A stretch of DNA of 64,000 nt. Source: Actinomyces sp. Marseille-P3109. Lineage in GTDB: Bacteria; Actinomycetota; Actinomycetes; Actinomycetales; Actinomycetaceae. The notes beneath the pieces were generated by a model. The model was given only the letters and a program-made list of their open reading frames with translations. It had not been told where the DNA came from and ran no database searches. The position numbers and the translations under genes were made by a program. Position 1 is the stretch's first letter. Each line of letters opens with the position of its first letter. Positions 38,599-47,537 of the stretch are shown piece by piece. Where the stretch lies: assembly GCF_900323545.1 (NCBI RefSeq), contig NZ_OOHN01000008.1, forward strand, positions 795,143 through 859,142, read 5' to 3'.

Positions 38599-39914
38599 CA
38601 GCGCCTGCGATGAGCTCCGTCACCTCCGCCGCCGACCCTGCACCGGGCCCTGCCACGGAGCCCGCTCAGGATCCGGCGCTCCGCTATGTCCTGGCGGTCG
38701 GAGCGGTCAGCGCCGGGCTGTCCCTGACCGACATCAGCGACACCGGCCTGAGTTCCTCGGTCGTCACCGAGGCTCAGGCCCGTCGCCTCGCCCGCAGCTG
38801 GGGGATCGAGCCGGCCGGCGGCCCCGGTGACGGGCCCGGGACCGTCGTCGTCCTCGTGGACGGGCTGGGGCTGGAGATGCTCCGTCAGCGTCGCGGACAC
38901 ACCCCCACCCTGCGCAGATGGCTGGTACAGGGCTACGACGGTGATGGCAGTGATGACAGCAACAGCACGGGGATCCTCACCTGCCGCCCCTCGACGACGG
39001 CAGCGGCTCTGACCACGCTGGGGACCTCCGCCCTGCCCGGTACCACCGGAATGGTCGGCTACTCGGTGCTCCGCCCCGGCCTGGGGCCCGCTCTGCCCGC
39101 CTCCACGGTCCCCAGCTCCGCACAGGTCCTCAGCCTCATCACCTGGCAGGGCGATGACGCCCCCAGCCCGCGGTCCTGGCAGGACGTGCCCACGATCTTC
39201 GAGCGCATCACCGGAGGGAGCGCGGTGAGCATCGGCCCCGCACGTTTCGCCGGCTCGGGCCTGACTGAGGCGGCCCTGCGGGGCGCTGAGCACCGGGGAG
39301 CCGACCGCATGGAGGATCGGCCCGGTCTGGCCGCGGGGGCACTGCGCCGCGGAACGCCCTTGGTCTACCTCTATGTCGGCGAGCTGGACCACACCGGTCA
39401 CAAGCACGGCTGGCGCAGCCCGCAGTGGCTGGCCCAGCTCGAGCGCCTCGACGCCGCCATGGCCGAACTGGCCCGACGGGTCCCCGCCGGCACCCGGATC
39501 ATCCTGAGTGCCGACCACGGGATGGTCGATACCGACGCCGACCACCGCATCGAGCTGACCGACCACCGTGAGCTTGTGCGCGATGTCGTCGCCGTGGCCG
39601 GCGAGCCCCGCCTGACGCACCTGCACGTCGCCGGCGGCAACGCGGACCTGGCCGCTGAGGTGGCGCACCGGTACCGCCAGGTCCTGGGGGAGCGGGCGGC
39701 CTGGATCGGGACCCGTGAGCAGGCCGCCGAGCACCTAGGGGCCCTCAGTCCCCGGGCGCACGGGGTCGTCGGCGACGTCGTCGTGGCGATGGCCGGCACC
39801 TGGGTGCTCGTCGACCCCCGGGTCCACTCCGAGCCCGCCATCGCCATGCCCGGTGTCCACGGCTCCTTCACGCCCGCCGAGACCCGGGTGCCGCTGCTCG
39901 TCACCGAGGCCTGA
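38595..39914 (+). CDS. Alkaline-phosphatase-superfamily phosphodiesterase
   Basis: This 439-residue protein of the nucleotide pyrophosphatase/phosphodiesterase group has a metal-binding TVVVLVDGLG with Asp. It then has GILTCRPSTTAAALTTLGTSALPGTTGMVGY (nucleophile Thr region), VYLYVGELDHTGHKHG, RIILSADHGMVD and a late GVHGSFTPAETRVPLL. No signal peptide was seen, so a cytosolic role is likely. The GTG start overlaps the DUF5998 stop, so the two are translationally coupled. Confidence 0.88.
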   Translation: MTAPAMSSVTSAADPAPGPATEPAQDPALRYVLAVGAVSAGLSLTDISDTGLSSSVVTEAQARRLARSWGIEPAGGPGDGPGTVVVLVDGLGLEMLRQRRGHTPTLRRWLVQGYDGDGSDDSNSTGILTCRPSTTAAALTTLGTSALPGTTGMVGYSVLRPGLGPALPASTVPSSAQVLSLITWQGDDAPSPRSWQDVPTIFERITGGSAVSIGPARFAGSGLTEAALRGAEHRGADRMEDRPGLAAGALRRGTPLVYLYVGELDHTGHKHGWRSPQWLAQLERLDAAMAELARRVPAGTRIILSADHGMVDTDADHRIELTDHRELVRDVVAVAGEPRLTHLHVAGGNADLAAEVAHRYRQVLGERAAWIGTREQAAEHLGALSPRAHGVVGDVVVAMAGTWVLVDPRVHSEPAIAMPGVHGSFTPAETRVPLLVTEA

Positions 39915-39955
39915 ATGGTCGTCTGACGGGGCTGAGAGAGCTCCCGGGCGCTCAG

Positions 39956-41416
39956 CTACTCCGGCCTGGCTCCGAAGACGATCTCGTCCCAGGAGGGGAC
40001 GGACCGGCGTGAGCGACGCCGCGACTTCTTCTTGGTCGGAACCGACCTGGGCATGTCGGGCAGCGCCTCCTGGGTACCCGCCGCCGAGGCCGCCGACGAA
40101 CCGGGGGAGGCCTTGGCCATGACCTCGGACCGCGAGGGCATGGGAATCTCCGGCACCGGCTCGGTGGGGCTGTCAGCACCCACCGGCGCCTGACGCCCCA
40201 CCGGTACACGCCCGACGGCGGGACTCGGGGCCGACGGCGCCGCGGACGCAGCGCTCGAGGCCGTCACCAGCCTGGTCCCGGCCGGGTGGTTGCCGGCGTG
40301 GCGTCGCCGGCGCTCCGACATGGAGTAGACCTGCGCGCTCAGTTCCGCTGCCTGCTCCAGGGGCTCGTCGGCTGTCTTACTGCCGACCTCGGCACGGCGC
40401 TCCTCGATCCCCCGTGCCGGAGGCGAGGGGACCTCGGGGCTCTCCGGGCTGCTGACGTAGTCGATGCCGTGAGGGTCGGTGAAGGCCTCCTTCTCTCCGT
40501 GCTCCTCGCCGGAGAAACCACCCACCTCGTCGTCGCGCGGCATCTCGACCTCCACACGTCGGCCCCGGCTGGAGGCCAGGTCGGCCAGCAGCGCGTCGGT
40601 GTCGTCCGCAGACATCGCCCCACTGGTGGGACGGGCGTACTCCCGCACGGGCAGCATCCCTGCGGGCATCTCGACGGCCAGGCCGGAATGCTCGCCAGAG
40701 GCCGCGGTCGGAGCCGAGACGGCCGACATCGTACCGGTGCCCGGCGAGCCCGCGGTGGCGGGGGAGTGCCCGGAGTGGGCCGACGGTGCCGTGGCCGAGG
40801 CTCCGGGCGCCTTCGAGTCCTGATCGAAGACCACCGGGCGTTGGGCCCCGGCTCCGGCCTCCGTGAGCCAGCGCGCCTCATCGTCCAGGGCGTTGACCGC
40901 CCGGGCCGTCAGGTCCAGCGACCAGCGGGCCTGCTTCTCCTCGGCGGACTGCACGAAGGTCACCATGATGAGCCAGGGGTCGCGACCCTCGCGCAACGCG
41001 TCCCACTCCAGGCTGGAGGGGTCGACGCCGCGCGTGGCCAGCCGGTCCACGACCAGCTCGCCGAGCAGGGGGGAGTCCTTCTCCCAGCCGATACGGCAGG
41101 CTTGAGCCTGCGAGACGGCCCACTGGCGTTCCGCGAGCACCGGCCCCTCGAAGCGGCGCACGTGCTCCACGTCCATCCCGGTGCTGATCGCGACCTCGGC
41201 GGCGGTGGCGCCGGCGCGCATGTAGGCCTGGAGCTGGCGGGGGCGCAGGGGCGCCGGTCCTTCTGTCGTGGCCCCTGACGGGGGCACGATCGCGCCGCGG
41301 TCACGGCGCACCGCGGCGCGTAGGGCGTCGTCGACGACGAGGCTGTAGCGCTCGCCGTCCTCGTCCGTCATGACAATCGTGTCACCGTTGGCACCCAGCA
41401 GCTCGAGTTCGACCAT
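39956..41416 (-). CDS. sepH: Cell division regulator SepH (DUF3071)
   Basis: This 486-residue protein matches actinobacterial SepH, which promotes FtsZ assembly at septation. The conserved N-terminus MVELELLGANGDTIVMTDEDG is followed by the helix-turn-helix-like LRPRQLQAYMRAGATAAEVAISTGMDVEHVRRFEGPVLAER and ARWSLDLTARAVNALDDEARWLTE. The long middle is disordered. A basic C-terminus RRSRRSVPSWDEIVFG is conserved in the family. GAAGGAGG seven bases before ATG 41416 decides the start. It converges with the phosphodiesterase gene. Confidence 0.93.
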   Translation of the reverse strand: MVELELLGANGDTIVMTDEDGERYSLVVDDALRAAVRRDRGAIVPPSGATTEGPAPLRPRQLQAYMRAGATAAEVAISTGMDVEHVRRFEGPVLAERQWAVSQAQACRIGWEKDSPLLGELVVDRLATRGVDPSSLEWDALREGRDPWLIMVTFVQSAEEKQARWSLDLTARAVNALDDEARWLTEAGAGAQRPVVFDQDSKAPGASATAPSAHSGHSPATAGSPGTGTMSAVSAPTAASGEHSGLAVEMPAGMLPVREYARPTSGAMSADDTDALLADLASSRGRRVEVEMPRDDEVGGFSGEEHGEKEAFTDPHGIDYVSSPESPEVPSPPARGIEERRAEVGSKTADEPLEQAAELSAQVYSMSERRRRHAGNHPAGTRLVTASSAASAAPSAPSPAVGRVPVGRQAPVGADSPTEPVPEIPMPSRSEVMAKASPGSSAASAAGTQEALPDMPRSVPTKKKSRRRSRRSVPSWDEIVFGARPE

Positions 41417-41763
41417 GGGCGGGGCCTCCTTCATCCCGACGTCAGCACGATATGCTCCACTGTGCTTCACAGCCTGCCATCCACGGGCGTCAAGCCGTGG
41501 GAGGCGCAGCGGTGTGCCACATGTGAAGCACGTGTGAAGACCATTGGATCAAGCACAATCGGGCGCGATGGGGCACACTGCAAGCGAACTGTGTCGTCAT
41601 GCCGGGCGATTTGGCTTGACGGGCCGCCTGTCGGTGCTATTGTGCGCGTGCCTTTCCGGGACGGATACGCCGATCGTCGTCGCCACGCCAGTGTCTGGAC
41701 GCGGCTCGACTGCTGTCCCTGGAGGCCACCCGAGAGCCGTCGACAGAAGAGAGTGACGAGGCC
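41417..41763. other. 347-bp divergent promoter region between sepH and the DUF4193 gene
   Basis: It carries the DUF4193 promoter and a probable sepH -10 box TATCGT (minus strand, 41447-41452). A small hairpin CCACGG/CCGTGG lies near 41478-41498. No gene was seen. Confidence 0.6.
41616..41643 (+). promoter_or_regulatory. Housekeeping promoter TTGACG-16-TATTGT
   Basis: The -35 TTGACG (41616-41621) and -10 TATTGT (41638-41643) are 16 bases apart and close to the sigma-70 consensus. It leaves a leader of about 113 bases before the DUF4193 gene. Confidence 0.75.
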
Positions 41764-42069
41764 ATGGCGACCGACTACGACGCCCCGCGCAAGAATGATG
41801 ACGAGCCCGAGGCTGATTCCATCGAGGAGCTGACCTCGCGGCAGAAGGACCAGTCCTCCGCCGCGATCGAGGAGGACGAGAACGAGGCAGCCGAGGGTTT
41901 TGAGCTCCCCGGGGCTGACCTGTCCCGCGAGGAGCTGAGCGTTCACGTCGTTCCTCAGCTCGAGGACGAGTTCACCTGCTCGGAGTGCTTCCTCGTCCAC
42001 CACCGCAGTCAGCTGGCCTTCGTCGACGAGGCGACCGGCCTGCCGGTGTGCGCCGACTGCGCCGGCTGA
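41764..42069 (+). CDS. DUF4193 family protein
   Basis: This 101-residue actinobacterial protein has an acidic N-terminal half (KNDDEPEADSIEEL, EEDENEAAEGFELPGADL) and a C-terminal zinc-ribbon-like part. The zinc part is DEFTCSECFLVHHRSQLAF then CADCAG, giving two C-x2-C pairs. The family is typical of this chromosomal block. Its function is unknown; the Cys pairs suggest a structural zinc. A strong promoter precedes it. Confidence 0.92.
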   Translation: MATDYDAPRKNDDEPEADSIEELTSRQKDQSSAAIEEDENEAAEGFELPGADLSREELSVHVVPQLEDEFTCSECFLVHHRSQLAFVDEATGLPVCADCAG

Positions 42070-42095
42070 CGCTGCCACCCAACTCAGGAGATCCC

Positions 42096-42812
42096 ATGGG
42101 ACTGTTCTCGCGCCGCCGTGACGACGCATCCACTGATTCTGACGAGTTCGCTCTCGAGCGTGACACCGGTGCCGACGTCGACGACCTCGACGAGCCTGCG
42201 GCCGCTTCCGGGCCCTGGGACCTGCAGGAACTGCCTGAGGACCAGGAGGACGTGCCCCGCATCGACCTGGGCGCGCTGCAGGTCCCGGCCGTCGACGGCA
42301 TGCAGCTGCGTATGGAGCAGGCCCCCGACGGCACCATCACCGCCGTCGTCCTCGCGCTGGGCGGCTCTGCGCTCGAGCTGCGGGCCTTCGCCGCACCGCG
42401 AACCGCCGGCATCTGGGACGAGCTGCGAGGAGACATCGCCAAGGAGCTCTCCGGAAACGGTGCCCGCTACGAGGAGAGTTACGGCGAATACGGTCCCGAG
42501 CTCGTCGCCCACCTGCCCATGCGTGGCCCTGACGGCACGACGACGACCGGCACGATCCGCTTCCTGGGCATCGACGGGCCTCGCTGGTTCCTGCGCGGCG
42601 TCCTCCAGGGGCACGCCGCCTCCTCCGAGCAGTCGGCCCAGGCGCTGCGGGAGGTGCTGCGCGGCATCGTCGTCGTGCGCGACGGACAGGCCCGCCCGCC
42701 CCGGGAGATCCTGCCTCTTCACGCCCCCGGAGCCGTGGCCGGCCCCGAGGCGGAGGACCTTCCCGGCATCGACCCACTGGCTCCCGGCCCGACCATCGCC
42801 GAAGTGCGCTAG
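42096..42812 (+). CDS. DUF3710 family protein
   Basis: This 238-residue protein starts MGLFSRRRDD, has an acidic region, and then the conserved GPWDLQELPEDQEDVPRIDLGALQVP and GIWDELRGDIAKEL segments. It matches the actinobacterial family of M. tuberculosis Rv2696c. In mycobacteria dut and DUF3093 sit next to it; neither is present here. AGGAG before ATG 42096 gives the start. The stop is directly followed by the OB-fold gene. Confidence 0.92.
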   Translation: MGLFSRRRDDASTDSDEFALERDTGADVDDLDEPAAASGPWDLQELPEDQEDVPRIDLGALQVPAVDGMQLRMEQAPDGTITAVVLALGGSALELRAFAAPRTAGIWDELRGDIAKELSGNGARYEESYGEYGPELVAHLPMRGPDGTTTTGTIRFLGIDGPRWFLRGVLQGHAASSEQSAQALREVLRGIVVVRDGQARPPREILPLHAPGAVAGPEAEDLPGIDPLAPGPTIAEVR

Positions 42813-43190
42813 ATGCCGGCGCTGTCTGCCCGCCTCAAGCGGCTGTCCAAGGTGCTGCGCACCAGCCGCGATCACCTGGACGCCGAGGACGAGGAACGCT
42901 CCGCCAGCCGGCGCGGCACTGAACCCATCGGCTCCCTAACGTCCCGCCAGCGCGCCCGCGTCTCCGGCGTCCTGCGAGCGGTCACCTACCGTTCCAGCCA
43001 GGACAAGCTCATTCTCGTCGGGCGGCTCTACGACGGCACCGGCAGCATCGACCTGGTGTGGTGGGGTCGACGACGTATCGCAGGCATCACCCCGGGCACC
43101 CACCTGATGGTCGAGGGGAGGGTCGCCGACGGCACCCACCGACTGCAGATCCACAACCCCGCCTACCAGCTGCTGGGGCCGGGGCAGTAG
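42813..43190 (+). CDS. OB-fold nucleic-acid-binding protein
   Basis: This 125-residue protein has a helical N-terminus and then an OB-fold: RARVSGVLRAVTYRSSQDKLILVGRLYDGTGSIDLVWWGRRRIAGITPGTHLMVEGRV. That resembles the anticodon-binding/RecG-wedge OB family and corresponds to M. tuberculosis Rv2694c. The ATG touches the preceding stop (TAGATG), so it is coupled to DUF3710. The ligand is not known. Confidence 0.87.
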   Translation: MPALSARLKRLSKVLRTSRDHLDAEDEERSASRRGTEPIGSLTSRQRARVSGVLRAVTYRSSQDKLILVGRLYDGTGSIDLVWWGRRRIAGITPGTHLMVEGRVADGTHRLQIHNPAYQLLGPGQ

Positions 43191-43225
43191 CGGCTGGCAG
43201 CACGATGCACGGGAAAGGACGCCCA

Positions 43226-44002
43226 ATGAGCACTAACCGGTCCGGTGAGACCGCCCGCACGGGCCTGGGATCGATCGACTCCGAACGCTTCGACGCCATG
43301 GCCGCCGTGGGCGGGTGGCGCGGTGTCGTCGAGTCCGTCGTTCCCACCCTCGTGTTCGTCCTCGTCGTGGCCGTGCGGCCCACCGCGCTGGTGCCCGCTC
43401 TCGCCGCCTCCCTGACCGTCAGCGCCGTCGGCCTCGCGGCTCGCCTGGTGCAGCGTCAGTCTCTGGCGCAGGTCGTGGGCGGGATCGTGCTGGTCCTCGT
43501 ATCCGCCCTGTGGGCGTGGCGCAGTGGCGCGGCCTCCAACTTCTACGCCGCCGGCCTCATGATCAACGCGGCCTGGCTGGTCGCCTGCCTGGTCTCCCTG
43601 CTCATCGGCTGGCCGATCGTGGGCGCGCTCATGACCCTGTGGCACCGGGTTGCCGACGAGTCCGGCAAGAGCGAGGGCTCTGACGGCTCCGAGGAGCAGG
43701 AGGAGACCAACGTTCCCGATGACGTCGGCGCTGCGCGTCCGTCGGCCTGGCGCACCGACCCCGCCCTGCGTCACGTGAAGCTCCGCTACCACGCGGGCAC
43801 CTGGGTCCTGACGCTGATGTTCGCCCTGCGGCTCGTCGTCGAGGTGCCCCTCTACCTGGCCGGCGAGCAGGCCGTGTCCTACCTGGGGGCCGCCCGTCTC
43901 ATCCTGGGCGTGCCGCTGTACGCCCTGACCCTGTGGTTCATCTGGCTGCTGGTCGCTCCCAGCCGGATCGCCCGGACCGAGGCGCGCACCGATCAGCGCT
44001 GA
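43226..44002 (+). CDS. DUF3159 membrane protein
   Basis: This 258-residue protein has about six membrane helices (VVESVVPTLVFVLVVAV, LVPALAASLTVSAVGLA, LAQVVGGIVLVLVSALWAW and later ones). A charged Glu/Ser loop lies near residues 150-175. It matches the DUF3159 family next to ceoBC in actinobacteria (Rv2693c). The ATG at 43226 follows GGAAAGGA; an in-frame ATG at 43205 is less likely. Transport or accessory function is unknown. Confidence 0.88.
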   Translation: MSTNRSGETARTGLGSIDSERFDAMAAVGGWRGVVESVVPTLVFVLVVAVRPTALVPALAASLTVSAVGLAARLVQRQSLAQVVGGIVLVLVSALWAWRSGAASNFYAAGLMINAAWLVACLVSLLIGWPIVGALMTLWHRVADESGKSEGSDGSEEQEETNVPDDVGAARPSAWRTDPALRHVKLRYHAGTWVLTLMFALRLVVEVPLYLAGEQAVSYLGAARLILGVPLYALTLWFIWLLVAPSRIARTEARTDQR

Positions 44003-44053
44003 CCAGTGGCCCCGTAACCCCGAGTCCGGTGAACGTGGCCCGGAGTCACACGG

Positions 44054-44716
44054 TCACGTGAAGATCAGGGGCAGCTCCTCCAGGCCGGACTCGCCCTCGC
44101 GTGCCGTGAGGAAGATGAGCTCGTCCCCGCGCTCGAAGCGCTCGTCGCGGTCCGGCGTGATGGGTCGGTAGTCGCGCAGGATCGCCGCCAGCACCGTGTG
44201 GGGCGGCAGCTCGATGTCGGTGACGAGCTCACCGATGACCGGTGAGTCCTCCGGCAGAGTCAGTTCGTGCATGGAGGCGCCCGACTGGTGGAAGTGGAAG
44301 ATGCTCACCAGGCTGCCCACGCTGACGGCCTCCTCCACCAGGGCCGTCATGAAACGCGGGGTCGACACGGCCACGTCCACGCCCCAGGTCTCATCGAAGA
44401 GCCACTCGCTCTTGGGGTTGTTGACCCGGGCCACGGTGCGGGGCACCCCGTACTCGGTCTTGGCCAGCAGGGAGATCACCAGGTTGGCCTTGTCGTCCCC
44501 GGTGGCGGCCACGATGACGTCGCAGGTCTCGGCTCCGGCGCGTTCCAGCGCATCGATGTCGCAGGCGTCCGCCAGCTGCCAGTCGGCCTCCGGCACCGAG
44601 GCGATGCGCATGGCCTCGGCGGACCGGTCGACGAGCGTGACCTCGTGCCCGTGGCTGATGAGCTCGCGGGCGATGGAGCGGCCCACTGATCCGGCTCCGG
44701 CAATCACGATCTGCAT
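44054..44716 (-). CDS. ceoC: TrkA-family RCK protein (CeoC-like)
   Basis: This 220-residue cytosolic regulator of potassium transport has a Rossmann RCK_N domain (IVIAGAGSVGRSIARELI, TLVDRSAE, CDVIVAATGDDKANLVISLLAK). An RCK_C domain follows (LPEDSPVIGELVTDIELPPHTVLAAILRD). It binds NAD(H) or nucleotides and gates a partner channel. It lies three bases after the paralogous ceoB, as in mycobacteria (Rv2692). Confidence 0.92.
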   Translation of the reverse strand: MQIVIAGAGSVGRSIARELISHGHEVTLVDRSAEAMRIASVPEADWQLADACDIDALERAGAETCDVIVAATGDDKANLVISLLAKTEYGVPRTVARVNNPKSEWLFDETWGVDVAVSTPRFMTALVEEAVSVGSLVSIFHFHQSGASMHELTLPEDSPVIGELVTDIELPPHTVLAAILRDYRPITPDRDERFERGDELIFLTAREGESGLEELPLIFT

Positions 44717-44719
44717 GGC

Positions 44720-45385
44720 TCAGGCCTCCTGGGTCGGGGCGTGTGACAGGGCCCGGCGCACCTGGCCGATGCGGTCGGTGCTCACCGCCATGTGCAGGCG
44801 GTCGTGCTCCTGGATGACGGTGGTCGCCTCGGGCAGCAGGGCCGTGGCGTCTCGCGAGATCCAAGCGACGCGCACCCCCAGGCGGTACTCGAGCGCCCCG
44901 ATCGTGGTCCCCACCCACAGCGGGGAGGCGCTGGGTTGGATGAGGGCGACCGTGCCCGAGGGGTCCTCGAGCTCGCGGGCGCTGCTTCCGGGCAGGATGC
45001 GGCGCATCATCTGATCGGCTGTCTGACGCACGGTGGCGACCGTGGGGATGCCCAGGCGCTCGTAGACGTCGGCTCGGCGCGAGTCGTAGATGCGGGCCAC
45101 GACGTTGTCCACCCCGAAGCTCTCCCGCGCCACGCGCGCCGCGACGATGTTCGAGTTGTCCCCGTTGGAGACCGCGACGAAGGCGTAGGCCTCGTCGATG
45201 CCGGCCTGCTCCAGTGCGTCGCGGTCGAAGCCGACCCCCTTGACCTTACGGCCGTTGAAGTCCGAGGGCAGACGGCGGAAGGAGTCCGAGGACCGGTCGA
45301 TGACGGACACCGAGTGCCCCATGCGGTCGAGCTGAACGGCCATGGACGCTCCGACGCGGCCACAGCCCATGATGACGAAGTGCAC
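44720..45385 (-). CDS. ceoB: TrkA-family RCK protein (CeoB-like)
   Basis: This 221-residue paralog of the downstream gene has VIMGCGRVGASMAVQLDRMG, VSVIDRSSDSFRRL and AVSNGDNSNIVAARVARE in RCK_N and a C-terminal RCK_C (GTTIGALEYRLGVRVAWISRD). The GTG start lies seven bases after a TACCGT box, so it is probably leaderless. It diverges from an APC-type permease gene, and the two RCK proteins probably control that transporter. Confidence 0.92.
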   Translation of the reverse strand: MHFVIMGCGRVGASMAVQLDRMGHSVSVIDRSSDSFRRLPSDFNGRKVKGVGFDRDALEQAGIDEAYAFVAVSNGDNSNIVAARVARESFGVDNVVARIYDSRRADVYERLGIPTVATVRQTADQMMRRILPGSSARELEDPSGTVALIQPSASPLWVGTTIGALEYRLGVRVAWISRDATALLPEATTVIQEHDRLHMAVSTDRIGQVRRALSHAPTQEA

Positions 45386-45392
45386 GAGGAAG

Positions 45393-45398
45393 ACGGTA
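45393..45398 (-). promoter_or_regulatory. -10 box TACCGT for leaderless ceoB
   Basis: On the minus strand TACCGT is followed by seven bases and the GTG at 45385. Confidence 0.5.
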
Positions 45399-45420
45399 CT
45401 CCGTTGTCAGGCCACGGACG

Positions 45421-45426
45421 TAACAT
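45421..45426 (+). promoter_or_regulatory. -10 box TAACAT for the permease gene
   Basis: TAACAT is followed by eight bases and the GTG at 45435. It stands back to back with the ceoB promoter, 22 bases away. Confidence 0.5.
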
Positions 45427-45434
45427 CTGGAGAC

Positions 45435-47537
45435 GTGCGTGACTTCGCAGACCGCATCAAGCGGCTTCTCGTCGGCCGTCCCGTCCCCAGCGGAGCCTTG
45501 GGCGAGACGCTCCTGCCCAAGAGGATCGCCCTTCCGGTGTTCGCCTCGGACGCCCTGTCCTCGGTGGGCTACGCTCCCGATGAGGTGCTCATCACCCTGG
45601 CCGTGGCCGGAGTCGCCGCTACCTCCCTGTCTCCGTGGGTCGCCCTGGCAGTGGTGGGAGTCCTCGCGGTCGTCATGGCCTCCTACCGTCAGACTGTCCA
45701 CGCCTACCCGTCGGGAGGCGGCGACTACGAGGTGGTCTCGGCCAACCTCGGCTCCCACGCCGGACTCCTGGTGGCCTCGGCCCTGCTGAGCGATTACGTC
45801 CTGACCGTCGCGGTCTCGGTGTCCTCGGGCACCTCCTACCTCGCGGCCGCTCTCCCGGCCCTGGCCCCCTACAAGGTGGAGATCGCCGTCGCCGTCGTCA
45901 CCGTCCTAGCCGTGCTCAACATGCGCGGCTCGCGCGAGTCGGGCCGAGCCTTCGCCATCCCCACCTACCTGTACATGGGCGTCATCGGCATTATGGCGGT
46001 CGTCGGCTTCGTCCAGGAGCTGACCGGGACCCTCGGACAGGCAGAGTCCGCCGGTCTCGACGTCGTCACCCGCGCCGGCTGGGAACAGGGTTTGACCGGC
46101 CTGGCGGGAGGGTTCCTGGTCCTGCGGGCCTTCTCCTCGGGGTGTGCGGCCCTGACCGGCGTGGAGGCGATCTCCAACGGCGTCCCCAGCTTCCAGCGCC
46201 CCAAGTCCCGCAACGCCGCCACCACGCTGCTGCTCCTGGGCGGGATCGCCACCCTGATGCTCATGAGCGTCATCCACCTGGCAGGTGCTGTGGGTGTGCG
46301 CATGGTGGAGGACCCGGCCCACCAGCTCCTGCGCAACGGTGTACCCGTGGGGGACGGATATCACCAGGACCCCGCGATCGGGCAGATCGCCGCCACCGTC
46401 TTCTCCGGCTTCCGGCCGATGTTCTATCTGGTCGCCGCCGTCACCGGGCTCATCCTGGTCCTGGCCGCCAACACCGCCTTCAACGGCTTCCCGGTCCTGG
46501 CCAGCGTCCTGGCCCGCGACGAGTTCCTGCCCCGCCAGCTCTCCCAGCGCGGCGATCGCCTGGCCTTCTCCAACGGCATCATCGTCCTGTGGTTGGGCGC
46601 CGTGGCCTTCCTCATCGGATTCGAGGCCAGTACCACCCGCCTCATTCAGCTCTACATCGTGGGCGTCTTCATCTCCTTCACGCTCTCCCAGGTGGGCATG
46701 GTGCGCCACTGGACGCGAGAGCTCACCATCGCCACCGACTCCAAGGCCCGCTCGCGCATGCACCGTGCCCGGGTCATCAACGCCATCGGGGTGCTGGGCA
46801 CCGGGACGGTCCTGGTCATCGTCCTGCTCACCAAGCTCACCCGCGGGGCCTGGATCACCCTGATGATCATGGCGCTGCTCTACCTGGTGATGAACCGGAT
46901 CCGCCGCCACTACCGGCGAGTCAGCGAGGAGGTGGCCATCTCCGACCTCCACGACGCCCGTGTGCTGCCGGCCCACGTCCACGCCATCGTCCTGGCCTCC
47001 CGTCTCCACCAGCCGACGCTGCGGGCGCTGACCTATGCCCAGTCGACCCACCCGACCGCGCTGGAGGCCCTGACGGTGGACACCGGCGACGGCAGCGCTG
47101 AGCGTCTTCTGGATGCCTGGGAGGAGGCCGACATCGCGGTGCCGCTGACGGTCCTTGACTCGCCCTACCGAGACATCACCCGACCGGTCATCAACTACGT
47201 GCGTTCGGTGCGCCGGGAGTCCCCCCGTGACCTCGTCGTCGTCTTCCTGCCCGAGTACATCGTGCGCCACTGGTGGGAGCAGATCCTCCACAACCAGACC
47301 GCTCTGCGCCTCAAGACCGTTCTGCTGTTCACGCCCGGCGTCGTTGTCGCATCCGTGCCCTGGCAGCTGGGACTTCCCGGCCAGCGCCACTTCCATCACG
47401 GCGTACGCGCCCGCACCGCCGAGGGCATCATCGACGCCGACGTCGCCATGCGCCGCCACGTGGACAGTCACCTCAACCACCTCAGCTCCTACGGCGGTAC
47501 TGGCAGCGTCGGAACACATGATCAGGAGACCAGATGA
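45435..47537 (+). CDS. APC-superfamily permease, KimA-like
   Basis: This 700-residue permease has about 12 membrane helices over residues 30-500 (LPVFASDALSSVGYAPDEVLITL, ALTGVEAISNGVPSFQRPKSRNAA) and a cytosolic C-terminal domain resembling universal stress proteins (HVHAIVLASRLHQPTLRAL, VLDSPYRDITRPVINYV). This plan is that of the potassium importer KimA and of Rv2690c. Divergent ceoB-ceoC next to it supports a potassium role; that is inference. The next gene overlaps it (ATGA). Confidence 0.88.
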   Translation: MRDFADRIKRLLVGRPVPSGALGETLLPKRIALPVFASDALSSVGYAPDEVLITLAVAGVAATSLSPWVALAVVGVLAVVMASYRQTVHAYPSGGGDYEVVSANLGSHAGLLVASALLSDYVLTVAVSVSSGTSYLAAALPALAPYKVEIAVAVVTVLAVLNMRGSRESGRAFAIPTYLYMGVIGIMAVVGFVQELTGTLGQAESAGLDVVTRAGWEQGLTGLAGGFLVLRAFSSGCAALTGVEAISNGVPSFQRPKSRNAATTLLLLGGIATLMLMSVIHLAGAVGVRMVEDPAHQLLRNGVPVGDGYHQDPAIGQIAATVFSGFRPMFYLVAAVTGLILVLAANTAFNGFPVLASVLARDEFLPRQLSQRGDRLAFSNGIIVLWLGAVAFLIGFEASTTRLIQLYIVGVFISFTLSQVGMVRHWTRELTIATDSKARSRMHRARVINAIGVLGTGTVLVIVLLTKLTRGAWITLMIMALLYLVMNRIRRHYRRVSEEVAISDLHDARVLPAHVHAIVLASRLHQPTLRALTYAQSTHPTALEALTVDTGDGSAERLLDAWEEADIAVPLTVLDSPYRDITRPVINYVRSVRRESPRDLVVVFLPEYIVRHWWEQILHNQTALRLKTVLLFTPGVVVASVPWQLGLPGQRHFHHGVRARTAEGIIDADVAMRRHVDSHLNHLSSYGGTGSVGTHDQETR

